Positions 1-7,228 of a stretch of 12,816 nucleotides of DNA are shown here, one piece after another. Every line of letters starts with the position of its first letter. The stretch's first letter is position 1. The DNA lies in the NCBI GenBank assembly GCA_044866695.1, contig JBIOUF010000077.1, positions 1-12,816 of the forward strand, read 5' to 3'. The notes under the pieces are model-generated. The model did no database searches and was not told where the DNA came from. It saw nothing but the letters and a program-made list of their open reading frames with translations. The position numbers and the translations under genes are program-made. This stretch comes from JBIOUF01 sp044866695. GTDB lineage: Bacteria > Actinomycetota > Actinomycetes > Propionibacteriales > Nocardioidaceae.

Positions 1-25
1 CGTCGTCGACGACGAGGACGCGCAT
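1..25 (-). CDS. Response regulator, N-terminal fragment (cut by left edge)
   Basis: Only the first eight codons are in the window. On the minus strand they read MRVLVVDD, the usual first beta strand of a CheY-like receiver domain with its paired acidic residues, which bind Mg2+ next to the phospho-accepting Asp. The ATG is well supported: GGAGG (31-35) lies five bases upstream. Family knowledge suggests a two-component response regulator, but the output domain (NarL, OmpR or other) lies outside the window. The gene follows the phosphatase-family gene on the same strand after a 96-bp gap and probably has its own promoter. Eight residues cannot exclude another protein that starts this way. Confidence 0.6.
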
Positions 26-54
26 GAGTGCCTCCGGGCGGTCGAGGAGGCTCC

Positions 55-91
55 ATTGTCCCCGCCCGGCCCTGAACCCCGGCTGAACCCC
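55..91 (-). promoter_or_regulatory. Candidate promoter with 11-bp direct repeats upstream of the response regulator
   Basis: On the minus strand GGGGTTCAG occurs twice, at 83-91 and 72-80, exactly 11 bp apart. A possible -10, GACAAT, is at 55-60. The repeats fall where a -35 box would be, and no good -35 is visible. This layout is typical of activation by OmpR/PhoB-type regulators, whose monomers bind 11-bp direct repeats. The GTTCA core recalls actinobacterial PhoP boxes. Regulation, perhaps autoregulation, is an inference. Confidence 0.35.
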
Positions 92-121
92 TCGCCTGCG
101 CCGGGATGTCCCGCGACCGGG

Positions 122-904
122 TCAGCGCCCCGGCACGGCGTCCAGCAGCTCGCGGACCAGGTCGTAGGTGGCCCGGTCGGCGGCAGCGACCAGGTCCGGC
201 GGCGGGCCCTGCTGCGGCCGGTACGCCGACCCGTCGAAGGTGCCGACGTGGCCGCCCGCCTCGGTCAGCAGCAGCGACCCGGGGGCGTGGTCCCACGGCC
301 GGCCTCGCCAGTAGAGCGCGTAGTCCGCCGCCCCTTCGGCCAGCCGCGGGTAGTCCACCCCGCAGCAGACCCAGGTGAGCTCCAGCGCCGTCAGCCCCCC
401 CAGCGTCCGGCCCACCCAGCTCCGGCGCGCGGTGATGCCGCGCGGCTCCCCCTCGGGCGGGGGGCGGCGCAGCCGGCGGCCGTCGCACCAGGCGCCCGCG
501 CCGAGCTCGGCGACGTACGCGCGCCGGTGCTGCGGCTGCCAGACCCAGCTCCGCACCACCTGGCCGCCGCGAAGCTCGGCGGCCATGAGCGCATGGTCCG
601 GGGAGCCGTGGACGAAGTTGCGGGTGCCGTCCACCGGGTCGACGGTGAACGCGTGCTCGGCGGCCCGGAACCGGTCCACCAGGGCCGGCTCCGCGGACGC
701 GGCCTCCTCGCCCAGCACCAGCGCGGCCGGGTAGGCCCGGCGCAGCGCCTCGGTGATCCGCGCCTCCGCCTCGTGGTCGGCCACCGTCACCAGGTCGCCG
801 GGCCGCTTCTGGGTGACCTCACCGGCCGCCAGGCTGCGGAACCGCGGGGTGACGACCTCCTCGGCCACCTGCTCGAGCAGGGCGAGGACGTCGTCGGTCT
901 CCAC
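122..904 (-). CDS. Inositol monophosphatase-family phosphatase
   Basis: A 260-residue protein of the Mg2+-dependent, Li+-sensitive phosphatase superfamily. The metal-site motifs are present and in order: an acidic residue at D43 in VTVADHEAE, GEEA (65-68), DPVDGTRNF (89-97) and WDHAPG (204-209) followed by LLLTEAGG. Family members hydrolyse small phosphomonoesters in the cytoplasm: inositol-1-phosphate, histidinol phosphate, fructose-1,6-bisphosphate or PAP. The motifs do not separate these substrates. In actinobacteria close relatives are annotated as SuhB/ImpA or as HisN-type histidinol-phosphatase; no his gene is nearby. Length is normal for the family. The start is GTG (902-904) with no Shine-Dalgarno sequence, but a TANNNT element lies six bases upstream, so the mRNA may be leaderless. 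Confidence 0.85.
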   Translation of the reverse strand: METDDVLALLEQVAEEVVTPRFRSLAAGEVTQKRPGDLVTVADHEAEARITEALRRAYPAALVLGEEAASAEPALVDRFRAAEHAFTVDPVDGTRNFVHGSPDHALMAAELRGGQVVRSWVWQPQHRRAYVAELGAGAWCDGRRLRRPPPEGEPRGITARRSWVGRTLGGLTALELTWVCCGVDYPRLAEGAADYALYWRGRPWDHAPGSLLLTEAGGHVGTFDGSAYRPQQGPPPDLVAAADRATYDLVRELLDAVPGR

Positions 905-910
905 GCCGGC

Positions 911-935
911 AACCTACCGATCCAGGCGCTACGGT
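911..935. promoter_or_regulatory. Divergent leaderless promoter pair
   Basis: Two TANNNT -10 hexamers point away from each other: TAGGTT on the minus strand (911-916) and TACGGT on the plus strand (930-935). Each ends exactly six bases before a GTG start (904 on minus, 942 on plus). That spacing would put the first transcribed base at or next to the start codon. Neither gene has a Shine-Dalgarno sequence, as expected for leaderless mRNAs, which are common in actinobacteria. No convincing -35 is visible for either. Confidence 0.45.
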
Positions 936-941
936 GGCTGC

Positions 942-1208
942 GTGCGCGGTGACCGGGTCGAGATCGTCATCGACGCGGGCGACGAGGTCCGCACCTACGA
1001 CGTGGTGGCCACCCGCAACGGCCGCCGGGTGGAGGTCAACACCGGCCGCGGGATCGTCGAGGTGACCGAGGTGACCCGGGGCGGTACGCCGGTGCGCACC
1101 GCGCGGTTCATGGCCAACCGGATCCTCGCCCTGGTCGAGCACCCCGCCGCCGACGTCAACATCGCCGACGAGGTGATCGAGCCGCTGGCGTCCCGCCGCC
1201 CCGGCTGA
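942..1208 (+). CDS. Small conserved-looking protein of unknown function (88 aa)
   Basis: The coding frame begins at GTG 942 and gives 88 residues, roughly MRGDRVEIVIDAGDEV onward. The frame stays open further upstream, but that part is antisense to the phosphatase gene and has an unlikely composition, so it was trimmed. The N-terminal two thirds alternates hydrophobic and charged residues (VEIVIDAG, TYDVVATRNG, IVEVTEVTRG), suggesting a small antiparallel beta structure. A helix-like stretch (TARFMANRILALVEH) follows. There is no signal peptide, membrane segment or cysteine pair. It is divergent from the phosphatase gene and probably leaderless. I do not recognise the family and assign no function. 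The strong third-position GC and the placed -10 element support a real gene. Confidence 0.6.
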   Translation: MRGDRVEIVIDAGDEVRTYDVVATRNGRRVEVNTGRGIVEVTEVTRGGTPVRTARFMANRILALVEHPAADVNIADEVIEPLASRRPG

Positions 1209-1250
1209 CCGCAGCTCGGTGCGGGCGCGCTGGCGTCGCCCTGGCCGATG

Positions 1251-1278
1251 ACCGCAGGCGACGTCGGCGTGTCGCGGT
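1251..1278 (+). terminator. Possible hairpin terminator after the 88-aa gene
   Basis: ACCGC-(AGG)-CGAC pairs with GTCGCGGT across an 8-base loop, with a three-base bulge in the left arm. It lies 43 bp after the stop codon, in the convergent gap ending at the mttB-like gene. There is no U-tract, so this is weak evidence. Confidence 0.25.
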
Positions 1279-1353
1279 GGTTCTGGGCCACAAGCGGCAA
1301 TCCGTGCAGGGATCGGCCACAACCGGGCCGGCCCGCTCGCCCACCGGACCCGG

Positions 1354-1425
1354 CTCGTGTGGTCCGAGGGGCTCGTGTGCTGCGAGGGGCTCCTGTGCTG
1401 CGAGGGGCTCGTGTGGCCCGGGGAA
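1354..1425. repeat. 18-bp tandem repeat, about four units
   Basis: Units start at 1354, 1372, 1390 and 1408, with consensus CTCGTGTGCTGCGAGGGG. Units two and three differ at one base; the first and last are diverged, the last merging into the downstream hairpin. The array lies in the 228-bp convergent gap (1209-1436) between the 88-aa gene and the mttB-like gene. The unit length is a multiple of three, but no gene here would use it. It looks like non-coding slippage-type DNA. Confidence 0.75.
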
Positions 1426-1438
1426 GGGGCCCCCCTTC
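1423..1438 (-). terminator. G/C hairpin overlapping the mttB-like stop codon
   Basis: The sequence gaaggggccccccttc has 7-base complementary arms (1423-1429 and 1432-1438). Its right arm overlaps the stop codon of the methyltransferase gene (1437-1439 on minus). It could act as a factor-independent terminator or mRNA end stabiliser for that gene. The loop would have only two bases unless the closing pairs open, and no U-tract follows. Confidence 0.3.
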
Positions 1439-2876
1439 AGTCTCCGAGCTCCTTGCGTCGGCGTACGACGAACTCCTCGAGCTCGGCGCGCACGGCGTCG
1501 TCGAGGGGCGGCTGCTCGTACCCGGCGAGCCGGTCCTTCCAGATCTTCGCGGCGCGGGCGGCGGCGTCTGCTCCGCCGCCGCGCATCCAGCGCTCGTAGT
1601 TCTCCGAGGAGCTGAGCATCGGCCGGTAGAAGCAGGTCCGGAAGCGCTCCATGGTGTGCATCGCGCCGAGGAAGTGGCCGCCGTGGCCGACCTCCTCGTG
1701 CGCGCCGAAGGCGAGGCTGTCCTCGTCGATCTCCAGCGGGGTGAACTCGTGCTGGAGCATCTGCAGGAGCTCGACGTCCATGACGAACTTCTCGTAGCCC
1801 GCGACCAGGCCGCCCTCGAGCCAGCCGGCGGAGTGCATGACCCAGTTGGTGCCGGCCAGGAACGTCGGCAGCAGCGTCATCAGCGCCTCGTAGCCGGCCT
1901 GCGCGTCGGGCACCTGGGAGGAGGTCATCCCGCCGCCCGCCCGGAACGGCAGCCCGAAGTGCCGGGCGATCTGGCCGGTGCAGAGCAGCCCGACCCCGGA
2001 CTCCGGGGTGCCGAACGTCGGCGAGCCGGACTGCATGTCGATGTTGGACAGGAACGACCCGAAGATGACCGGGCAGCCCGGCCGCACCAGCTGGGAGAGC
2101 GCGATGCCGGTCAGCGCCTCGGCGATCTGCTGCACCAGCGCCGCCGGCACCGTCACCGGCGACATCGCGCCCATGAGGATGAACGGGGTCAGCACGACCG
2201 GCTGGCCGGCGGCGCTGTACTCCAGCTGGGCCTCCAGCATCCGCTCGTCCCACCGCAGCGGGGAGTTGCAGTTGATCAGCGAGATCGACACCGGCGTGGC
2301 CTCGATGACGCCGCGGCCGCCGAACAGGATCGACCCCATCTCGATGGTGTCGCGGGCGTTGACGCCGGAGACGACGTTGCCCATGTAGACCTTGTCGGTC
2401 AGCGTCTGCAGCGCGTAGGTCATGTCCAGGTGCCGGGAGTCCAGCGGGGTGTCGTTGGGCTCGCAGATCACCCCGCCCGCGGAGTCCAGCACGGAGAAGG
2501 ACTGGGCCAGCTTGGTGAACCGGCGGAAGTCGTCCATGGTCGCGTCCCGGCGGACCTCGCCCTCGCGGACGAACGGGGGGCCGTAGACCGCGCCGAACGC
2601 CATGGAGTCGCCGCCGATGTGGACGCTGTTCGCCGGGTTGCGCGCGGCGACGTCGAACTCGCGCGGGGCCTTGCCGACCTGCTCCAGCACGAACTCCGGG
2701 TCGAAGAACACCGTGCTGTCCTCGACCTTCTGCCCGGCCTCCCGGAACAGCTCCAGGGCCCGCTCGTGGGCGAACTCGACGCCGATCTCGCTGACCAGCC
2801 GGCGCCAGCCCCGGTCGAGGGTCTCCATCGCGTCGCCGGAGAGGATCTCGTAGCGGGGCATCGAGTTGGTGAACAT
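1437..2876 (-). CDS. MttB-family (non-pyrrolysine) corrinoid-dependent methyltransferase
   Basis: A 479-residue, full-length member of the trimethylamine methyltransferase superfamily (MTTB, COG5598). Recognisable family segments are NSPLRWDERMLEAQ (204-217), TPFILMGAMSPVTVP (230-244), RPGCPVIFGSFLSNIDM (265-281), FGTPESG (288-294), PDAQAGYEALM (323-333) and HEEVGHGGHFLG (393-404). It should transfer a methyl group from an N-methylated substrate to the Co(I) corrinoid of its partner protein. Archaeal MttB reads an in-frame UAG as pyrrolysine; this gene has no internal stop, so it belongs with the non-Pyl branch. Characterised members of that branch act on glycine betaine (MtgB), proline betaine, carnitine or gamma-butyrobetaine. 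The substrate here cannot be told from sequence. The start is fixed by AGGAGGA (2882-2888), five bases before ATG. The gene is divergent from the operon encoding its likely partners. Confidence 0.9.
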   Translation of the reverse strand: MFTNSMPRYEILSGDAMETLDRGWRRLVSEIGVEFAHERALELFREAGQKVEDSTVFFDPEFVLEQVGKAPREFDVAARNPANSVHIGGDSMAFGAVYGPPFVREGEVRRDATMDDFRRFTKLAQSFSVLDSAGGVICEPNDTPLDSRHLDMTYALQTLTDKVYMGNVVSGVNARDTIEMGSILFGGRGVIEATPVSISLINCNSPLRWDERMLEAQLEYSAAGQPVVLTPFILMGAMSPVTVPAALVQQIAEALTGIALSQLVRPGCPVIFGSFLSNIDMQSGSPTFGTPESGVGLLCTGQIARHFGLPFRAGGGMTSSQVPDAQAGYEALMTLLPTFLAGTNWVMHSAGWLEGGLVAGYEKFVMDVELLQMLQHEFTPLEIDEDSLAFGAHEEVGHGGHFLGAMHTMERFRTCFYRPMLSSSENYERWMRGGGADAAARAAKIWKDRLAGYEQPPLDDAVRAELEEFVVRRRKELGD

Positions 2877-2898
2877 GCGGGTCCTCCTGGGAGCTGGC

Positions 2899-2928
2899 TT
2901 GACCGTGGCTACCGTGGCATCCTAACCT
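2899..2928 (+). promoter_or_regulatory. Candidate promoter of the iclR-corrinoid operon
   Basis: TTGACC (2899-2904) matches the -35 consensus at five of six bases. An 18-bp spacer follows, then TAACCT (2923-2928), a TANNNT -10. Transcription would start near 2935, giving a leader of about 56 bases to the iclR-type ATG. The predicted start abuts the palindrome at 2935-2952, so a bound regulator would block early elongation or RNA polymerase entry. Confidence 0.5.
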
Positions 2929-2929
2929 C

Positions 2930-2935
2930 ATCATA
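2930..2935 (-). promoter_or_regulatory. Candidate -10 element of the mttB-like gene
   Basis: TATGAT on the minus strand matches TATAAT at five of six bases and would start transcription near 2923, about 46 bases before the ATG. No -35-like sequence exists at the right distance. That position is occupied by the TGGAAC half-sites instead, so this promoter may be weak or need an activator. Confidence 0.4.
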
Positions 2936-2962
2936 TGGAACTACGGTTCCATGATGTGGAAC
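2935..2962. promoter_or_regulatory. IclR-type operator: three alternating TGGAAC half-sites
   Basis: A perfect inverted repeat, ATGGAAC-TACG-GTTCCAT, spans 2935-2952. A third half-site, TGGAAC (2957-2962), pairs with the middle one as GTTCCA-N5-TGGAAC. This gives two overlapping palindromes with the order TGGAAC-N4-GTTCCA-N5-TGGAAC. E. coli IclR binds TGGAAA/TTTCCA-type palindromes, so the match to the family is good. The site lies between two opposed promoters, next to the iclR-type gene. It is the expected switch for both the mttB-like gene and the corrinoid operon. Confidence 0.7.
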
Positions 2963-2990
2963 CCTTCCCCCACCCCGACGCAGGAGCGGC

Positions 2991-3745
2991 ATGAGTGGCA
3001 CCCAGGCCGTCGACCGGGCCGCCGCGCTGATCACGCTGGTCGTCGAGGCCGACGAGCCGATCGGCTTCAGCGCGCTCGCCGACGAGACCGGCCTGGCCCG
3101 CTCCACCGTCTCCCGGCTGCTCACCGCGCTGGAGCGCGCGCACCTGCTGGAGCGGGACCCGTCCGGCGCCTTCCTGGCCGGCCCGCTGTTCGCCCTGTAC
3201 GCCGCCCGCCACGACCCCACCCGCGAGATCAGCCGGCTGGCGGCCTCGACGCTGCACGCCGTGGCCGAGCACACCGGGGAGACCACCCACCTGGCCGTCC
3301 CCCGAGGCGGCGACACCGTGGTCCAGGTGGCCCAGGTGGAGTCCCGGTACGTGCTGGGCGCGCGCGACTGGGAGGGCGTCCACGTGCCGCCGCACTGCTC
3401 GGCGCAGGGCAAGGTGCTGCACGCCTACGGCGCCCTGCCCAGGCCGACCGGCAAGCTGGAGACCCCCACCCCCGACTCGATCGCCACCCTGGACGACCTG
3501 GACCGCGAGCTCGAGAAGGTGCTGCGCCGTGGGTACGCGGTCACCCGTGACGAGCTCGAGGCCGGCCTCACCGCCGTGGCCGCGCCCGTGCGCGGCCGGG
3601 ACGGCGCCGTCGTCGCCGCCCTGGGCGTCTCCGGGCCGACCGCCCGCCTCGCCGCCGCAGCCGACCAGACCGGCCGGCTGCTCGTCGAGCACGCCGACGC
3701 ACTGTCGCGCATGCTTCGCCGTCGTCCGCTCAAGGAGGGAGCCGC

Positions 3746-3749
<4 letters not shown>
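2991..3749 (+). CDS. IclR-family transcriptional regulator
   Basis: A 252-residue protein with the two-part IclR layout. A winged helix-turn-helix covers residues 6-70, starting VDRAAALITLVVEA, with recognition helix ARSTVSRLLTAL (36-47). A GAF-like effector domain fills the rest and includes GYAVTRDELEAGLTAVAAPV and DGAVVAALGVSGPT near the C-terminus. Length is typical (about 250). AGGAG (2982-2986) four bases before ATG supports the start. It is the first gene of the corrinoid operon, and its stop overlaps the next start (ATGA, 3746-3749). It probably senses the methylated substrate or a product and binds the half-sites just upstream, controlling its own operon and the divergent methyltransferase gene. 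Whether it represses, activates or both is unknown. Confidence 0.9.
3732..3740 (+). promoter_or_regulatory. Strong Shine-Dalgarno sequence for the corrinoid protein gene
   Basis: AAGGAGGGA lies five bases before ATG 3746, inside the last codons of the iclR-type gene. It suggests that the corrinoid protein is made at a higher rate than the regulator on the same mRNA. Confidence 0.75.
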
Positions 3750-4407
<658 letters not shown>

Positions 4408-4411
<4 letters not shown>

Positions 4412-5295
4412 CCATGACCACGACCACGACCCGGCACGAGACCCGGCTTCGGTCCGCCACGCGCGAGGTCGTGATCGGGCACGACCGGCCGTTCTGCGTG
4501 ATCGGCGAGCGGATCAACCCGACGGGGCGCCGGATCTTCCAGGAGCAGCTGCGCGCGGGCGACCTGTCGGCGATCGAGCGCGACGTGGCGGCCCAGGTCG
4601 CCGGCGGCGCGCACGTGCTCGACGTCAACATGGGCGTGCCGCTCACCGACGAGGCCGAGCTGCTCACCAAGGCGATCCGGCTGGTCCAGTCGCTGACCGA
4701 CCTGCCGGTCTGCATCGACTCCTCGGTCGTCGAGGCGCTCGAGGCCGGCCTGGCGGCGTACCAGGGACGCGCGCTGGTCAACTCGGTGACCGCCGAGGAC
4801 GAGCGGCTGGAGCAGATCCTGCCGCTGGTCAAGCGGTACGACGCCGCGGTCATCGCCCTGCCGAACGACGCCGACGAGATCCCCATGGAGGCGGAGAAGC
4901 GCCTGGAGCTGACCCGCAAGATCGTCGACGTCGCCACGAACGAGTACGGCATCGCTGTCGCGGACATCGTCATCGACCCGCTGGCGATGCCGGTCGGCGC
5001 CGACACCTCCGTGGTCGCGACCTTCTTCGAGACCGTCCGGGGGATCCGTGACGAGCACGGGCTGAACATGACCTGTGGCGCGTCCAACGTGTCCTTCGGG
5101 ATGCCCGACCGGCACGCGCTCGGGGCGGCGTTCCTGCCGATGGCGATGGCGGCCGGGCTGACCAGCGCGATCATGGACGCGCGCACCCCTCAGATCGTGG
5201 ACGCGGTGCGCGCGGCCGACCTGCTGCTCGGCCACGACGACTGGGGCGCGGCGTGGATCTCCGCGCACCGGAGCCGCCAGGCGGCCGCGAGCTGA
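4408..5295 (+). CDS. Methyltetrahydrofolate:corrinoid methyltransferase (MtgA/MtrH-like, pterin-binding TIM barrel)
   Basis: A 295-residue pterin-binding methyltransferase related to AcsE, the MetH folate domain and MtrH. Visible motifs are VIGERINPTG (31-40), HVLDVNMG (69-76), CIDSS (102-106), LVNSV (123-127) and CGASNVSFGMP (223-233). N227 corresponds to the conserved Asn that contacts folate N5. By analogy with MtgA of Desulfitobacterium it moves the methyl group from the corrinoid protein to tetrahydrofolate, giving 5-methyl-THF. The start is the ATG in the 4-bp overlap with the corrinoid gene. A GTG-free, Thr-rich N-terminus (MTMTTTTTR) precedes the barrel and may be disordered. The Shine-Dalgarno sequence is weak (GGTGAG, 4399-4404), so translation probably depends on coupling. 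One base separates its stop from the next start. Confidence 0.92.
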
Positions 5296-5296
5296 G

Positions 5297-7228
5297 ATGG
5301 CCGGTTCCGACCCGCTGGACTTCCCGGTCGACGCCTACGGCCGCGAGGGTCTGCTCGAGCCGCCCGCGGCGCACCTCGGCTCCGGCGCCGACGGCAGCGG
5401 ACGGGTCGAGCTGGCGTTCACCCCGGCGGGCCGGTCGGTGCGGGTCCCGCCCGGGGTCACCGTGTTCGACGCGGCCAGCTGGAACGGCATCGCCATCGAC
5501 TCGACCTGCGGCGGGCACGGCACCTGCAAGAAGTGCAAGGTCCAGGTCGTCGACGGCAGCGTGCCGGTGTCGCGGCTGGACGTGCGGGCGTTCAGCGCCG
5601 ACCAGCTGCGGCAGGGCTGGCGGCTGGCCTGCCTCGCCCAGGCGCAGCGCGACCTGACCGTCGCCGTACCACCGCTGGTCACCCGGCCGAAGGCCGCCAC
5701 CGTCGGCGTCGGCCGCCAGGTGATCCTGCGGCCGGCGGTCCAGAAGCGGTACGTCGAGCTCGCCGAGCCGACCCTGTCCGACCAGCGCCCCGACCTGCAG
5801 CGGCTGACCGACGCGGTCGACGACCTGGAGCTCCGCCCCGACCTGCACGCGCTGCGCCGGCTGCCGACGGTGCTCCGGGCGGCCGACTACAAGGTGACCG
5901 CCGTCGTGGTGGACGAGGCGCTGATCGACGTGGAGCCCGGCGACACCACCGAGACCAGGCTGGGCATCGCGTTCGACCTCGGCACCACCACCGTCGTCGC
6001 GACGCTGCTCGACCTGGTCACCGGGACGCCGATGGCGGTGCAGTCGATGCTCAACCGGCAGCAGCCCTTCGGCGGCGACGTGATCACCCGGATCAGCGCC
6101 ACGATGATGGACCCCGACGCGCTCGGCCGGCTGCAGGCGCTGGCGCAGGACACCCTGGCCGAGCTCGCGCAGGCGGTGTGCAAGGAGGCCGGCGCCGACC
6201 CCGGCACGGTCTACGAGGTCGCGCTGGCCGGCAACGCCACCATGACCGCGCTGGCCCTGGGGATCGACCCGGAGCCGCTCGGCATGGCGCCGTTCGTCAT
6301 GTCGACCGCGGCCCCGGTCGACATCCGGGCGGCCGAGCTCGGCCTGGACCTGCACCCGGGCGCGCGGGTGATGGTCTTCCCCGCCCTCGGCGCGTACGTC
6401 GGCGGCGACATCGTCGCGGGCATGCTGGCCACCGGCATGGACCGGGACAAGCGGGTCCGGCTGTTCGTCGACGTCGGCACCAACTGCGAGATCGTGCTCA
6501 GCGACGGCGACCGCATCCTCGCCACCGCCGCACCCGCGGGTCCGGCGTTCGAGGGCGGCGCGATCCGCTGCGGCATGCGGGCCGCCGACGGCGCGATCGA
6601 GGTGGTCCGGCTCGGCGCCGACTCCGTGGAGCTGCAGGTGATCGGCGACGTCGAGCCGCAGGGGCTGTGCGGCTCCGGGCTGGTCGACGCCGTGTCGGAG
6701 CTGGTCAAGGCCGGGCTGCTGGACTCCAGCGGGCGGTTCGTCACCGGCGAGGTCGCCGCGCAGGTCGCGCCCGCGCTTGCCGACCGGCTCACCGCGGTCG
6801 GCGAGGAGCGGGTGTTCGTGTTGCATCGACCAGAAGATGTCTCGGACCCTGCCGAGACGGTGTACCTGTCGCAGCGGGACGTGCGCGAGCTGCAGTTCGC
6901 CAAGGCGGCCATCTCCACGGGCTGGTCGCTGCTGCTCGAGGAGCTCGGTCTCGAGCACGGCGACGTGCAGCAGGTCCTGCTGGCCGGCTCGTTCGGCAGC
7001 TACCTGTCCCCCGCCTCCGCGGTGCGGATCGGGCTGGTCCCGCGGCTGCCCGTGCTGCGGATCGTCTCGGCCGGCAACGTCGCCGGCGAGGGCGCCAAGA
7101 TGGCCCTGCTCTCCCTGCGCGAGCGGGCCGGCGCCATGACGCTGCTGGAGGAGGTGCGCTATGTCGAGCTCTCCGACCGTGCCGACTTCAACGACGCGTT
7201 CGTCGACCAGCTGGCCTTCCCGGTCTGA
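5297..7228 (+). CDS. RamA-like reductive activator of corrinoid proteins ([2Fe-2S] + ASKHA ATPase)
   Basis: A 643-residue protein of the corrinoid-activating family (RACE/RamA, DUF4445). The N-terminal domain is a ferredoxin fold with Cys71, Cys77, Cys80 and Cys112 (C-x5-C-x2-C-x31-C), an adrenodoxin-like [2Fe-2S] site in DSTCGGHGTCKKCKV. The C-terminal half is an ASKHA nucleotide-binding fold: FDLGTTTV (226-233), FVDVGTNCEIV (390-400), GPAFEGGAIRCGM and LLAGSFGSYLSP (561-572). Family members use an electron from the cluster plus ATP hydrolysis to reduce inactive Co(II) corrinoid to Co(I). RamA of methanogens carries C-terminal [4Fe-4S] clusters; this protein instead has the N-terminal [2Fe-2S] type seen in bacteria. 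Its gene sits in the operon directly after the methyl-THF methyltransferase, one base away. ATG 5297 has only a poor Shine-Dalgarno sequence, so it is likely coupled. Confidence 0.92.
   Translation: MAGSDPLDFPVDAYGREGLLEPPAAHLGSGADGSGRVELAFTPAGRSVRVPPGVTVFDAASWNGIAIDSTCGGHGTCKKCKVQVVDGSVPVSRLDVRAFSADQLRQGWRLACLAQAQRDLTVAVPPLVTRPKAATVGVGRQVILRPAVQKRYVELAEPTLSDQRPDLQRLTDAVDDLELRPDLHALRRLPTVLRAADYKVTAVVVDEALIDVEPGDTTETRLGIAFDLGTTTVVATLLDLVTGTPMAVQSMLNRQQPFGGDVITRISATMMDPDALGRLQALAQDTLAELAQAVCKEAGADPGTVYEVALAGNATMTALALGIDPEPLGMAPFVMSTAAPVDIRAAELGLDLHPGARVMVFPALGAYVGGDIVAGMLATGMDRDKRVRLFVDVGTNCEIVLSDGDRILATAAPAGPAFEGGAIRCGMRAADGAIEVVRLGADSVELQVIGDVEPQGLCGSGLVDAVSELVKAGLLDSSGRFVTGEVAAQVAPALADRLTAVGEERVFVLHRPEDVSDPAETVYLSQRDVRELQFAKAAISTGWSLLLEELGLEHGDVQQVLLAGSFGSYLSPASAVRIGLVPRLPVLRIVSAGNVAGEGAKMALLSLRERAGAMTLLEEVRYVELSDRADFNDAFVDQLAFPV

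Noticed and set aside
1437..2876. Pyrrolysine (UAG) readthrough in the MttB homologue
   Set aside because: There is no in-frame stop inside the gene; the protein is full length with standard codons, and no pyl genes are visible.
1156..2934. Long minus-strand open frame (592 codons) over the methyltransferase region
   Set aside because: It is a shadow frame of the 1437-2876 gene: composition is Arg/Gly/Ala/Pro-rich without motifs, while the other frame shows clear MttB-family segments and a ribosome-binding site.
2877..2990. Cobalamin riboswitch upstream of the corrinoid operon
   Set aside because: The predicted leader is only about 56 bases, too short for the B12 aptamer, and no B12-box-like sequence was seen; the palindromic half-sites point to protein control instead.
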